48,258 nucleotides of DNA from an uncultured Lachnospiraceae bacterium. Lineage in GTDB: Bacteria > Bacillota > Clostridia > Lachnospirales > Lachnospiraceae. The notes below the pieces were generated by a model, which saw nothing but the letters and a program-made list of their open reading frames with translations, searched no databases and was not told where the DNA came from. The DNA is taken from positions 1 to 48,258 of the forward strand of contig CACYTU010000068.1 of assembly GCA_902777355.1 (NCBI GenBank), written 5' to 3'. The position numbers and the translations under genes are program-made. Below, piece after piece: positions 29,768 through 38,548 of the stretch. The first letter of the stretch is position 1. The number at the start of each line of letters is the position of its first letter.

Positions 29768-29930
29768 AACAGGCTTTGTCCGCCGATAACAAAAGGAAAC
29801 ATTGTCCTCCGATAACAAAAAGATCTTTGTCTGCCGATAACAAAAAAGACACTTTGTCCGCCGATAACAATAAAGACACTTTGTCCGCCGATAACAATAA
29901 AGACACTTTGTCCGCCGATAACAAAAAAGA
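29768..29930. repeat. 27-bp tandem repeat directly after the second CotH gene
   Basis: Six units of about 27 bases (TTTGTCCGCCGATAACAATA then AAGACAC), beginning one base after the stop codon; the last three are nearly identical. There are no spacers, so it is not a CRISPR array. Confidence 0.92.
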
Positions 29931-29973
29931 AAAAAACAGATATATTATAGTGTAATACGAACCGTGTCAAACC

Positions 29974-30019
29974 AAAAAAGCCATCGGAATGAAACATCTT
30001 CTGTTCATACCGATGGCTT
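29974..30019 (-). terminator. Terminator of the 30-48 kb minus-strand gene run
   Basis: 16-bp stem with one mismatch (AAGCCATCGG paired with CCGATGGCTT at 30010-30019) and a 10-base loop, followed on the minus strand by TTTTTT. It lies about 105 bases past the stop at 30124. Confidence 0.88.
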
Positions 30020-30123
30020 ACATATTTCATGTGACACTCATTACTTTTTTGAGGAGATCCGGGCTGGCGGGCACTTTCCTGTGCCGGAATCCATTTAAGG
30101 GCATTGAACAGCTCCCGATACAG

Positions 30124-33100
30124 TCACAGGCGGTTCCAGTCCCTGTCTCCGTTGAATATTTTCTGCAGATACATTGCAAGCCTGTTCTGCTTCATGTCTT
30201 CTATCGTTCTCCCTATCATATCCCGGTCTATGTAATACACGCCCATCTTGTTTGCTCTCAGCGAGATCAGTGCGTTCTTCCTGCCCGAAGAATTTTCACC
30301 TGTCATGGAATTGCTGGTGACCAGCACCGCTTTTCCGTCGGCTCCGAAATAATCGGCAAAGAATATGATTTCCTGCAGATGAGGAGTCTGGGGGAGCGTC
30401 TGTTTGCATGAGATGAAAAATGTCTGCATATTATACGTACAGACCAGATCGATCTCATTAGTGACAGCGTCGGGATCAAGCGCCTCTCCTGCCTCATCAG
30501 CCTCCCATGTGAAGGCTACATTCAGCTTGACATCATCGACGAGGGCGCGGTTCCAGAGAGAATGATACACATAGGCCTCCAGAATATTGCCCTCCTTCAT
30601 GAGGCATTCTTTCGTTGCTCTGTTTTTATAAATAAAGCGGATGTGGTATGTATTGCCCGGAAGGCCGGCTGTCACCGGATCTTCGTCCTCACAGCTCACG
30701 ATCATCCCATCGCCAGATCCGTCTTTATGCTGCATCATGATCTTGAGGGCATCGCTTACAATACTGCTGTTCTTCCGGTTATTCTCCAGATCGAATGTAT
30801 CATCGTCCAACACATCTGCATCGACAGCTCTTGTATTATCGTATATGTAAAAATGCTCTGACATGAAAGGCTTTTCGGTCATGGGTTCCCTTCTGGTCCT
30901 GATGTACTCAAAGCGGTGCAGGTAGGGATATGCCAGAGCTGTCGAGATCATTTCCTCCAGAGCGTCAATAACATCCTGGTATCTCGTTTCGACTGTAAGT
31001 GTTCCAATCTCTCTTGATTCGGGAATCTTAAATCCTTTTTCAATCCATTTGTCTTTTATAAGGGCATCCAGAACAGTATCAATCCCTGTATCCTGAAGCA
31101 GTCTTGCCGGAATTTGTTTCTTTGTGTACTTCATTACACTGCCGGGAGATACATTTTTTATCTCCCAGTAGTTGTGCTTCTCGATTGCTGAAAGCGTCTC
31201 CACCAGAACCTTGTATTTAAAGGGGTTCATCCGGATAAAGGAATCCCATATCCTGTCATAATTGCCTGCCAGTCCCAGCATATAATTCTGGTTTGCCTCG
31301 GAATGGATGCAGGCATGATGGAGGCGGAAGTTTTCCCTGACCGTGAGGTGTCTCCTCAGGACACTGTAAAAATCAATGATCGATTCTTCTTCTCCCGCAC
31401 TTCGAAGTTTTCCGTCTCTAAAGATGATGTAGGGGATCTTATTCAGCTGTTCTATTTTTGACAGCCTGTAAACCACTTCTCCCGAAAGACCTGTGACATC
31501 AAGCACGCTTCGGACAGAATTATCCGTGACCTTTATCCGGTACAGATCCTGCATGCTTCTAACCTGGATGTTTCCTTCTGAAAAAGCGATCCCCCTCTCT
31601 TTATCAAGAAAAGCGCGGATACGGTCCGGATTGATTTTTTCAGGATTATCTGTGTACAGGAAGAGCATTTCCGGCTCAATCAGAATCGAGCTGACGACAT
31701 TCTGCCAGTCCTGCTCCGCCACTGGTTTATGTATCCTGCGAATCGGGTCATCCGACATGATCAGAAGCGGAATCACTTCCAGGATCGTCCGGTCGCTGCT
31801 CTTGTAATCATGATAAGTATTGCGCTCAACTATGATTCTGGAAAGTTTTTTCAGTTCCCCGAACGCATCCATTACCAGGTCAGTGCCTGTCTTGAATTTT
31901 TTCCGGACAGATTGTATAGTCTCTTCAAAATTACGGCAGGTTTTTTCCCAGATATTATTGATGTCGGACTCTTTTTCCAGCATACGCGCATGGATTATTT
32001 TCAGGGCACCGAATGCTTCTTCCACCTGACCCTTCAATATCTTTTCATCCCGCAGCGCCCGTTCCAGTTTGCGGAAGGCGGATTCGAATACCCCCTGTTC
32101 CACCATTGTCCCGATTCTTTCGGTGCAGAATTGATGAAAAGTAACCGACATGACATCCAGCGGATCAAGAATAATGCCTTTTTGGGCGGCAGTTTTCTCA
32201 AAATCCGGATCGTCCCACATTTCGTGGGAAAAGTTGTCCAGAACAATCCCTTCCTCACCACAGTCATAGATACAGATGTGGAGTTTTTCGGCCTTATTAC
32301 GCTGGTCGTTGTCGCCCGCAAATGCATAGTCCCGGAACCTGGGTCCGCTGTTATTATATCCCTCCGTCATCATGAAGCTCATCCATCTGTGATGTTCCAG
32401 ATAGATCAGCCGTCCTATTTTCCTGATCGAATCCGGGTTCTCCGGATTCAGGATCATATTCCAGTACTCACGCGCGGCTTTTTCACCCCGGGATTTAATG
32501 CCCAATGAGGCGAGTTTGTATGGTATAGAAAGAACACTGCACAGAGAGGAATGAATATTGTAGGGATCTGCCCTGAAGGCCTTCCAGATTTCTTCTTTCC
32601 TCGCGTGTTCATGCCACTCGCGCATATAGTATTTGTGCAGCAAAAGGGCCTTGCGGTTGATGCCCTTCTGATAATTCTTCTCCTCGAGCCCCCCGGCAGA
32701 GCTGACGCAAAAAGGAAACAACTCTATTTCCTCATAGGGGACTGAAGATTTCGTCAGATTGGATCCGTCTCCGGCTTCATTGAGATATCCATCCCCGTCT
32801 TCATTCGGATATCCGTCTCCGCTTTCGTTCAGGCATCCGTCTCCTGCTTCTTTCAGGCATTTATCCCCGCTTTCATTCAGGCATCCGTCTCCGCTTTCGT
32901 TCAGGCATCCGTCTCCTGCTTCTTTCAGGCATTTATCCCCGCTTTCATTCAGGCATCCGTCTCCTTCTCCTGCTTCATACAGATATCCGATAAAGCTTCT
33001 CTGCTGCCGGGAATGCATATATTCCGCAGTCTGTTCGGCTTTTGCAGGATTGGAGGCAATATTGCTGCTCACCGCCAGAATCCAGGAAATATCTCCCTGA

Positions 33101-33573
33101 TTCTCCATTTTGGAAAATAGTTGTTCGGGCTCTGTCTCTCCGTCCCATTCATAAAACCTGACTTCCGCAAAGGGTAGGCTGGTCACTTTCTCATTCAAAT
33201 GATAAGGCTGTCCTGTTTTGCTGTCCCTGCAAGGTTCATCCTCAAGAAAGAGGGAACAGGCTTTTTTAAGTAAGGGCCATTTTTCAGTATACCAGAGCAG
33301 CTTTTCCTCAGCGTCTTTGCGTGCAAGGCGGATCACAAGCTTTGTATCCAGCATCTGCGCACAGGAGAGAATGTTCATAAAAAAATCATCTGCCATGGGG
33401 TGATCTCCCATTAACAGGGCATCCATCACCTGTTCATTCTCTCCATTGAGTCTGCAGTAATCACAGAGGGGAAAGCGGTCCATCACATAAGCCGCCTGAA
33501 CTCTTCCGTTCACATGGTCATAGGACACTTGTCTCAGCTCAGTGGAAATATCTCTGCGTCCTGACTCAATCAT
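30124..33573 (-). CDS. Large multidomain protein: Rossmann-like, RyR-like, CARF-like and DUF1887/Card1-like nuclease regions
   Basis: 1149 residues, no membrane helix. Start 33573 (MIESGRRDIS) is chosen because AAAGGAG lies 8 bases upstream; a GTG at 33636 would overlap the preceding gene. Regions by eye: about 20-200, alpha/beta (VIRLARKDAEE, ISWILAVSSN); 201-272, eight units of an 8-residue repeat (GDGCLNES type); 345-445, RyR-like (IPYKLASLGI, YLEHHRWMSFMMTEGY, KLHICI), matching the C-terminus of the protein encoded at 36306; 500-580, helical; 600-735, CARF-like (MLFLYTDNPEKINPD, VLDVTGLSGEVVYRL); 990-1095, PD-(D/E)xK fold like DUF1887/Card1 (GNILEAYVYHSLW, TNEIDLVCTYN, FFISCKQ, GKAVLVTSN). 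Card1 relatives are nucleases switched on by cyclic oligoadenylate; no CRISPR locus is present here. The nuclease call is good, the CARF call tentative. Confidence 0.72.
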   Translation of the reverse strand: MIESGRRDISTELRQVSYDHVNGRVQAAYVMDRFPLCDYCRLNGENEQVMDALLMGDHPMADDFFMNILSCAQMLDTKLVIRLARKDAEEKLLWYTEKWPLLKKACSLFLEDEPCRDSKTGQPYHLNEKVTSLPFAEVRFYEWDGETEPEQLFSKMENQGDISWILAVSSNIASNPAKAEQTAEYMHSRQQRSFIGYLYEAGEGDGCLNESGDKCLKEAGDGCLNESGDGCLNESGDKCLKEAGDGCLNESGDGYPNEDGDGYLNEAGDGSNLTKSSVPYEEIELFPFCVSSAGGLEEKNYQKGINRKALLLHKYYMREWHEHARKEEIWKAFRADPYNIHSSLCSVLSIPYKLASLGIKSRGEKAAREYWNMILNPENPDSIRKIGRLIYLEHHRWMSFMMTEGYNNSGPRFRDYAFAGDNDQRNKAEKLHICIYDCGEEGIVLDNFSHEMWDDPDFEKTAAQKGIILDPLDVMSVTFHQFCTERIGTMVEQGVFESAFRKLERALRDEKILKGQVEEAFGALKIIHARMLEKESDINNIWEKTCRNFEETIQSVRKKFKTGTDLVMDAFGELKKLSRIIVERNTYHDYKSSDRTILEVIPLLIMSDDPIRRIHKPVAEQDWQNVVSSILIEPEMLFLYTDNPEKINPDRIRAFLDKERGIAFSEGNIQVRSMQDLYRIKVTDNSVRSVLDVTGLSGEVVYRLSKIEQLNKIPYIIFRDGKLRSAGEEESIIDFYSVLRRHLTVRENFRLHHACIHSEANQNYMLGLAGNYDRIWDSFIRMNPFKYKVLVETLSAIEKHNYWEIKNVSPGSVMKYTKKQIPARLLQDTGIDTVLDALIKDKWIEKGFKIPESREIGTLTVETRYQDVIDALEEMISTALAYPYLHRFEYIRTRREPMTEKPFMSEHFYIYDNTRAVDADVLDDDTFDLENNRKNSSIVSDALKIMMQHKDGSGDGMIVSCEDEDPVTAGLPGNTYHIRFIYKNRATKECLMKEGNILEAYVYHSLWNRALVDDVKLNVAFTWEADEAGEALDPDAVTNEIDLVCTYNMQTFFISCKQTLPQTPHLQEIIFFADYFGADGKAVLVTSNSMTGENSSGRKNALISLRANKMGVYYIDRDMIGRTIEDMKQNRLAMYLQKIFNGDRDWNRL
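32764..32980. repeat. 24-bp in-frame repeat inside the 1149-residue protein gene
   Basis: About eight units of 24 bases encode GDGCLNES/GDKCLKEA variants. It separates the Rossmann-like and RyR-like regions and is probably a flexible acidic linker. Confidence 0.92.
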
Positions 33574-33629
33574 CCTGTGCACTCCTTTGTTCATTGGCAG
33601 ACCTGCATTTTTCAGGCCGCGGTGTCTTT

Positions 33630-35459
33630 TCACCACAGGCTTGTAAATGCCTCCCTGACAGCATCCCAGTTTCCGCTTCCGTCAGCATAGTCTCTGATCG
33701 TATTTTTCAGAGAATTGACCCAGGATGAGTAGTTTCCGTACTTATAATACTGTCTTACAGGCTCAATCCCCTGCTCCTTCTCGTGGCTGAGAGTTTTCAT
33801 AAAGATATCGTCAGGGGCTTTCGCCCTTTTGTAGGGGATCTGAAAGCCCATATCCTTTGTCATGATACGGAGACCTTCCTCTGAAGTGACCAGCCACTGC
33901 AAAAACTGGAGAGTTGCCTCGATATCATCCTCTTTTGCATACTTGTTCACGCACCAGAAATAAGTAAAGGTCTCATTGATTCCCTGATTCTCTTCTCCGG
34001 GCATTCCCATATAGAGAGGAATAACAGCTGCTTCATAGTCCAGGACGCTTCTCAGGACATCTGTATTCCATGAACCGTCCTGATGAAATACAGCTTTTCC
34101 TAAAAGAAATTCCTCCTGTGCGTCTTTGAGGGTCCGGGCAGATGCTTCACCCCGCAGTATTGTGGCATTATCGAGATACAGATCGATATAGTCCCGCAGA
34201 CCGTCCGTATAGGTTCCCCGCAGGGTCATCCCTACATTAAAATCGTTATCTTTCAGCTCATAATAAAGGGGAACATCAGCCGCATGTTCAGCGAAACGAT
34301 AATCACCGGAAACGCCCGGGCTGACAGAAGGGGCTGTAAAAGCGGAGAAGCCCAGTTCCTTTTTCCGTGCAGTGATATCTTCTGCCACACGTTTCAGATC
34401 GGAAAACGATTGGATATCAGAGATTTGATAGCCTGCCTTCTCGAGAAGCCGGGTGTTGACCGCCAGACCATAGGCCTCCACAATGCAGGCCAGTCCGTAG
34501 ATTTTTCCGTTTGCCCCTTTCAGAGTATAGGTCTCGTCCTCAAGTTCCTGCGCAGCGGCAGTCCCGCCCAGTTCAAGGCATTCAAAGCCATATTGTTCAA
34601 AGTCATTCAGCCCCCCGAGCATAAACAGTGTCGGGTCGTATTCAGTCCCTGTCAGCTTTTCCTGCAATGTGTCCGAATACTTGCCCTTTTCAGGCGTTTC
34701 GACCGTCACTTTGATTCCGCTCTCCTGATGGAATCTGGAGGCAAGCTGCTCAAATTCCAGCTCCTTGTCCTCTTTTTTGTTCAGGATCCTGACAGTACCC
34801 CGGGTATTATAGTCGATCTGAACCGGCTCCCCGCCCTGCCCGGAATCAGGCTGGACTGCTTCCTCTTCGTCAGATGGTTCTGTCTCCGGGTGGTCTATAA
34901 GATCTATTTCTGTATATCCCGGCTCCGGATCATCAGTGTCTGAATCTTCCCCGGAATCAGAATCTGTGTTTTCGTCTTCGGCAGAAGAATCTGACTCAGG
35001 AACCACAACAACGGTACTGTCCGATGAGTCAGTGCTGTCCGTGGCTGAATTCTGATGCCTGAGTTTTATAATCAGACCCGCTGCCAGTATGACAAGGGCC
35101 GCAATTACTACTGCAGCCACCACCTTTTTTAAAGTACTGCCCTGATCTGGTTCCTGATTTCCGGAATCGTCCGGGCCGCCATATCGCACCGGAGGTACAG
35201 GCGGTACAGGAGCAGCCGGCTTTACGGGCTTTGAAGAGGCCGCAGACTGCGTTGACGGCGTATGTTGTCCGGGCTGTGAAGGCGGAGCAGACCGCGATAA
35301 CTGCCCATGCTGGCCGGACTGCTCATGCTGTCCGGGCTGTGAAGAGGCCGCAGACCGCGTTGACGGCATATTCTGACCTGACTGTACAGGGGAAGCAGAC
35401 CGCGTTGACGGCGTATTCTGACCTGATTGTACAGGGGAAGCAGACCGCGTTGACGGCAT
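33630..35459 (-). CDS. Membrane-anchored extracellular solute-binding domain (C-terminal part of a split TIR receptor-like gene)
   Basis: 609 residues in this frame. Residues 1-75 are Ser/Gln/Pro-rich repeats, 111-132 a membrane helix (VVAAVVIAALVILAAGLII), 140-225 a Ser/Asp/Glu-rich spacer, and about 226-609 a family-1-type ABC solute-binding domain: ELEFEQLASRFHQESGIKV, DPTLFMLGGLNDFEQYG, YGLAVNTRLLEKAGY, GKAVFHQDGSW. There is no lipobox or cleavable signal, and no ABC permease or ATPase gene nearby, so transport is unlikely; a sensor role fits better. The frame overlaps that of the TIR gene (35222-36079). Both read through the same 45-bp repeats, and deleting two bases of a six-G tract at 35569-35574 would fuse them into one TIR-linker-TM-binding-domain protein of about 815 residues. 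Confidence 0.8.
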   Translation of the reverse strand: MPSTRSASPVQSGQNTPSTRSASPVQSGQNMPSTRSAASSQPGQHEQSGQHGQLSRSAPPSQPGQHTPSTQSAASSKPVKPAAPVPPVPPVRYGGPDDSGNQEPDQGSTLKKVVAAVVIAALVILAAGLIIKLRHQNSATDSTDSSDSTVVVVPESDSSAEDENTDSDSGEDSDTDDPEPGYTEIDLIDHPETEPSDEEEAVQPDSGQGGEPVQIDYNTRGTVRILNKKEDKELEFEQLASRFHQESGIKVTVETPEKGKYSDTLQEKLTGTEYDPTLFMLGGLNDFEQYGFECLELGGTAAAQELEDETYTLKGANGKIYGLACIVEAYGLAVNTRLLEKAGYQISDIQSFSDLKRVAEDITARKKELGFSAFTAPSVSPGVSGDYRFAEHAADVPLYYELKDNDFNVGMTLRGTYTDGLRDYIDLYLDNATILRGEASARTLKDAQEEFLLGKAVFHQDGSWNTDVLRSVLDYEAAVIPLYMGMPGEENQGINETFTYFWCVNKYAKEDDIEATLQFLQWLVTSEEGLRIMTKDMGFQIPYKRAKAPDDIFMKTLSHEKEQGIEPVRQYYKYGNYSSWVNSLKNTIRDYADGSGNWDAVREAFTSLW

Positions 35460-36079
35460 ATTCTGACCTGATTGTACAGGGGAAGCAGACCGCGTTGACG
35501 GCGTATTCTGACCTGACTGTACAGGGGAAGCAGACCGCGTTGACGGCGTATTCTGACCTGACTGTACAGGGGGGAAGCAGACCGCGTCGACGGTTTATGC
35601 CGGCCGGACTGTACATTTTTTCCGGGCTGTGAAGGGGAAGCAGGCTGTCCGGGCTGTCTGTCCTTTCCGGTCGAATGTCGGGCCCCAGTTATATATCTGA
35701 TGATCGAGATCATGGCCCACAGGGCGCCTTCCCTGTCCTGCCATGCCTCATAGCGCTGTACATTTGACAGATAAAATGCAAAATCTTCTCTGAGAGGACT
35801 GTTATCAATACAGAAGGGCAGTATGACTTTTCCCGCGTTGATGGCCTGATCCAGTTCCCTGGGCACCCATTTAGACTGCTGCGCCTTCTGAGAGAGAATC
35901 AGGACAAAGGCCTTGCATTCCTTGATCGCCCGGGGAATCTGCATTGCATAGTTTGACCCTCCCGGTATGGAAGCCGGAGCCATCCAGCAGGGTATGCCGG
36001 AGGCTTCAAGCCGGTCCTTTACCCATTTTGCTTCTGAAAATTCTTCTGCTTTGTAACTGATAAAAATATACGGAAGCAT
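35222..36079 (-). CDS. TIR domain protein (N-terminal part of a split TIR receptor-like gene)
   Basis: 285 residues as written. Residues 1-135 form a TIR domain: YIFISYKAEEFSEAKWVKDR, IPCWMAPASIPGGSNYA, FVLILSQKAQQSKWVPRELD, KVILPFCID. Glu75 in SKWVPREL sits where bacterial TIR NADases keep the catalytic Glu. After about residue 136 a Gln/Pro/Ser linker begins (QPGQPASPSQPG); up to PSTRSASP (about 163-170) it matches the repeat frame of the next gene. Then six G instead of four shift the frame and the rest is an Arg/Leu-rich translation of the repeat in the wrong frame (LYSQVRIRRQRG), not a real domain. The start at 36079 has AGGTAGAG upstream. TIR domains act as NADases, cyclic-ADPR-type signal makers or scaffolds; which applies here is unknown. 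Confidence 0.85.
   Translation of the reverse strand: MLPYIFISYKAEEFSEAKWVKDRLEASGIPCWMAPASIPGGSNYAMQIPRAIKECKAFVLILSQKAQQSKWVPRELDQAINAGKVILPFCIDNSPLREDFAFYLSNVQRYEAWQDREGALWAMISIIRYITGARHSTGKDRQPGQPASPSQPGKNVQSGRHKPSTRSASPLYSQVRIRRQRGLLPLYSQVRIRRQRGLLPLYNQVRICRQRGLLPLYNQVRIRRQRGLLPLYSQVRICRQRGLRPLHSPDSMSSPASMGSYRGLLRLHSPDNIRRQRSLRPLQSP
35340..35590. repeat. 45-bp tandem repeat with a variable G tract
   Basis: About five 45-base units encoding the 15-residue PSTRSASPVQSGQNT, plus diverged units to about 35230. Each unit has a GGGG tract (plus strand), except the most TIR-proximal unit, which has GGGGGG at 35569-35574; that is where the frame breaks. Confidence 0.93.
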
Positions 36080-36305
36080 CTCACTCTACCTGTCATCTTT
36101 CGTTTTTTCCGCAGCATGTGTTCACAGGACGGCGGCCTGCCCTGAGGATTGCGCCATTCCCGCACCATAAAGATTTTCACATAGTCCGGCTTCAAATGCA
36201 AGCCGATTCAGGGCTTACCGGGCATCACTTTCAGATCCGCGTTCAGGTTCCGCCCCCGTATCGCAGGTATACACGCGCCGGTCTGCAGGCGGGCTGCGGT
36301 GTATG

Positions 36306-38531
36306 TCATTCGAGATACTTCATGAGGTCAGTGTCATATTCCTTATAGTCATATTTTTTATAGTCCTTTCTGTGGGCAGCGCTCACCCGGTCCAGCCGGT
36401 CATATCCGGCGGGCGCAGGCCGCCGTGTCAGCAGATCTTCAGGAATATCTTTTCTTTCCATTCCTCTTTCCACGAGACAGGGATGGAGCTTCAAAGATAC
36501 GTCTTTAAAGGAAGGACTGCCGGACTCACAGCTTTTATGATAGTATCTTTCAAACTGCAGCTCAGAAGGGCAGCAGAATCCCTGTGCCCGCATAAACGCG
36601 TTCCACCTTCGGTGCTCGGTCCAGGCCAGAATCTCGTCCTCTTCTTTTGAGACCGCATAGGGACTCCTGATCGTAAGCCTTTCTTTGTCTGTCAGGCCGG
36701 GATGAAAACCCTCCACAATGCCGAGCGCGAACAGCTTATAGGGATAATGAACTGACCTGGCCAGGTTTGCCCAGTAATTGTATTCATCTTTCTGCCTCTC
36801 TCTCTGATCCCGGGCACTGTAAAGAGCCGCGTCTTCTTCCGCGGCTTTTCCGAAATCATTCATCAGAATATTCCTGCAGCTGTAACGGGAATAAAGCCGG
36901 GCAAAAGGTATCACATAGGGTTCTGTTTCCTCCGGATCATCCTGTCTGATCAGACCGGCCAGATCATCGTCGTAAATAACCGGGGCGATTACCCTGTGTC
37001 CTCTGCAGCTGCTGTCTTCGGCTTCCGCCAGACTACGCCTGACCAGATGCATCCTGATTCTTTCGGTGGTTTCCAGATTGATTTCATCTTCTCCAAGGCA
37101 GATCACGAAATAGTCTGTCCTGCCCAGCACTTCATCAGGCAAGTCTGACAAGGAGGAGGCATCCTCCACATTTCTGAAATTCACGACACAATAGGGCGGG
37201 TTTTCGGGCGCCTCGGGATCAAAAGGATCAACAGCAAGAATCATTGATTTTTCCTGCTTTTGGCCGATCCTGTCTCCGGGACAGGTTTTTGTCAGGCCAG
37301 GATTCCATTTTTCTTCTGCGGGAGAGGACTCCTCTTTGCAGCTGTCCAGCAATTCCCCGCAGCTGTCTTTCAGCCTCTTTTTCATCGCTTCAGCATCCCG
37401 GGCCAGGACATCGATATGGAGCTGAGTCCCGTATATCTGGCCGCACCAGCAGACTGCCCTGAAGACTTCCTCTGAAAACAACCCGGCTCCCAGAATTGTC
37501 ACATACAGATCCCGGGGCGGAGAAGCAGATAATCCGGATTTTTTTGTACCCGGCAGCAGGGGCAGGAAGAGGGGCACATCCGACATCAGGTTAATGGCCG
37601 TGTTCATATAGTCTCTGATGGGGCGCACCAGAACAGTTTTGGAAATATCGTCCCCGTTTTTTTTGCAGGCGCGCCATACCAGTTCAGTCTCATGATCGGT
37701 TTTGAGAAAAATATAGATTCTCGATGCAGGGGTTCCGGCGTCTGCTGAAGAAGGCCACAGCCATCTTCCATGTTCGTCCCTGTCCAGAAGATGTGCAAAG
37801 GCAGTAACATTATTCTGTGTTTCAGAGTCAATCAGAAAATAGGAGACACTTTTCGAATACCGGAAAGACAGATGCAGAAGGTCTGTTTTGATGCAGATAG
37901 CGGATATTTCTTTGGCGCGCTCGAACAGTTCCATCCTGGGTTCCGATGTCAGGTCCGGATAGGCGTCTGTAAAGATCAGTACCGGCGGCCTTTTCAGATG
38001 TGACAGACCGGGAATGCTCCTGTATTTATGATCTCTGACCAGATCTTCGGCCAGAGTAATGGACCGGTCGTTCAGTTCCGAGAAGACAAACTTGTGATCG
38101 AAAGCCGCCATCCACACCTTCAAACGCGGAAAGATTCCCGCCAGAATTTCCAGCAGCATGGCTCCCCCCAGTATGGGAGCACAGATGTTCAGAATGGAAA
38201 TGATCATTCCGTAGGCAGCCGCCCCGGCGTGCAGTCCCGCCTCCTCAAACAAAGCCTTTCCCACGTTTGTATACAGCGTGTAGTCCTCGTCCAGGCTGAA
38301 GGTCTGAAGAGTATGGATCAGGCTGTCCGAAATGATTTCCCAGAAGGAAAAATCATTTCCCAGCTTCTCTGCCCCGAAGATTCCCACGCCCAGTCTGAAG
38401 GCAAAGATCAATACAAGCACATAACAGGTGAGCTTGAAATTTCTCTTTGAACGCTGACTCAGGACGATCCAGATTGCGGGAAGGATCAGGATCAGAAGGG
38501 ATATAGCACAGGCTGCAGCCGTAATAACCAT
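36306..38531 (-). CDS. Membrane protein with Rossmann (TrkA-N-like) and RyR-like domains
   Basis: 741 residues. Three N-terminal helices (about 1-26, 33-52 and 105-135: LLILILPAIWIVL, CYVLVLIFAFRLGVGIF, GMIISILNICAPILGG). Then a cytoplasmic Rossmann-like region (about 140-320: HKFVFSELNDRSITLAEDL, VLIFTDAYPD, VSYFLIDSE), a second nucleotide-binding-like region (about 335-500: LYVTILGAGLFSEEVFRA, YFVICLGEDEINLETT) and a RyR-like domain (about 585-700: VHYPYKLFALGI, EHRRWNAFMRAQGF, VSLKLHPCLV). Ion-channel-like TrkA-N plus RyR combinations are known in bacteria. A K+-channel selectivity filter was not seen, so channel function is doubtful. The YPYKL, EH-RW and KLH motifs recur in the 1149-residue protein. 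Tail rich in Tyr/Lys/Asp. Confidence 0.75.
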   Translation of the reverse strand: MVITAAACAISLLILILPAIWIVLSQRSKRNFKLTCYVLVLIFAFRLGVGIFGAEKLGNDFSFWEIISDSLIHTLQTFSLDEDYTLYTNVGKALFEEAGLHAGAAAYGMIISILNICAPILGGAMLLEILAGIFPRLKVWMAAFDHKFVFSELNDRSITLAEDLVRDHKYRSIPGLSHLKRPPVLIFTDAYPDLTSEPRMELFERAKEISAICIKTDLLHLSFRYSKSVSYFLIDSETQNNVTAFAHLLDRDEHGRWLWPSSADAGTPASRIYIFLKTDHETELVWRACKKNGDDISKTVLVRPIRDYMNTAINLMSDVPLFLPLLPGTKKSGLSASPPRDLYVTILGAGLFSEEVFRAVCWCGQIYGTQLHIDVLARDAEAMKKRLKDSCGELLDSCKEESSPAEEKWNPGLTKTCPGDRIGQKQEKSMILAVDPFDPEAPENPPYCVVNFRNVEDASSLSDLPDEVLGRTDYFVICLGEDEINLETTERIRMHLVRRSLAEAEDSSCRGHRVIAPVIYDDDLAGLIRQDDPEETEPYVIPFARLYSRYSCRNILMNDFGKAAEEDAALYSARDQRERQKDEYNYWANLARSVHYPYKLFALGIVEGFHPGLTDKERLTIRSPYAVSKEEDEILAWTEHRRWNAFMRAQGFCCPSELQFERYYHKSCESGSPSFKDVSLKLHPCLVERGMERKDIPEDLLTRRPAPAGYDRLDRVSAAHRKDYKKYDYKEYDTDLMKYLE

Positions 38532-38548
38532 GTCACGGAACTCCTCTC

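Noticed and set aside
29768-29930. CRISPR-like direct repeats of 27 bases (also the 28-bp array at 25.2 kb and the 34-bp array at 1.8 kb)
   Set aside because: Units are head-to-tail without spacers, and no cas gene is in the window.
32764-32980. Calcium-binding (EF-hand or dockerin-like) reading of the GDGYLNEAGDGS repeats
   Set aside because: Units of eight residues lack the twelve-residue DxDxDGxxxxxE loop; most have Cys/Lys in place of ligands. Treated as a linker repeat.
33630-35459. Ordinary ABC-transporter solute-binding lipoprotein
   Set aside because: No lipobox or signal peptide, a long cytoplasmic repeat segment precedes the helix, and no permease or ATPase genes are adjacent.
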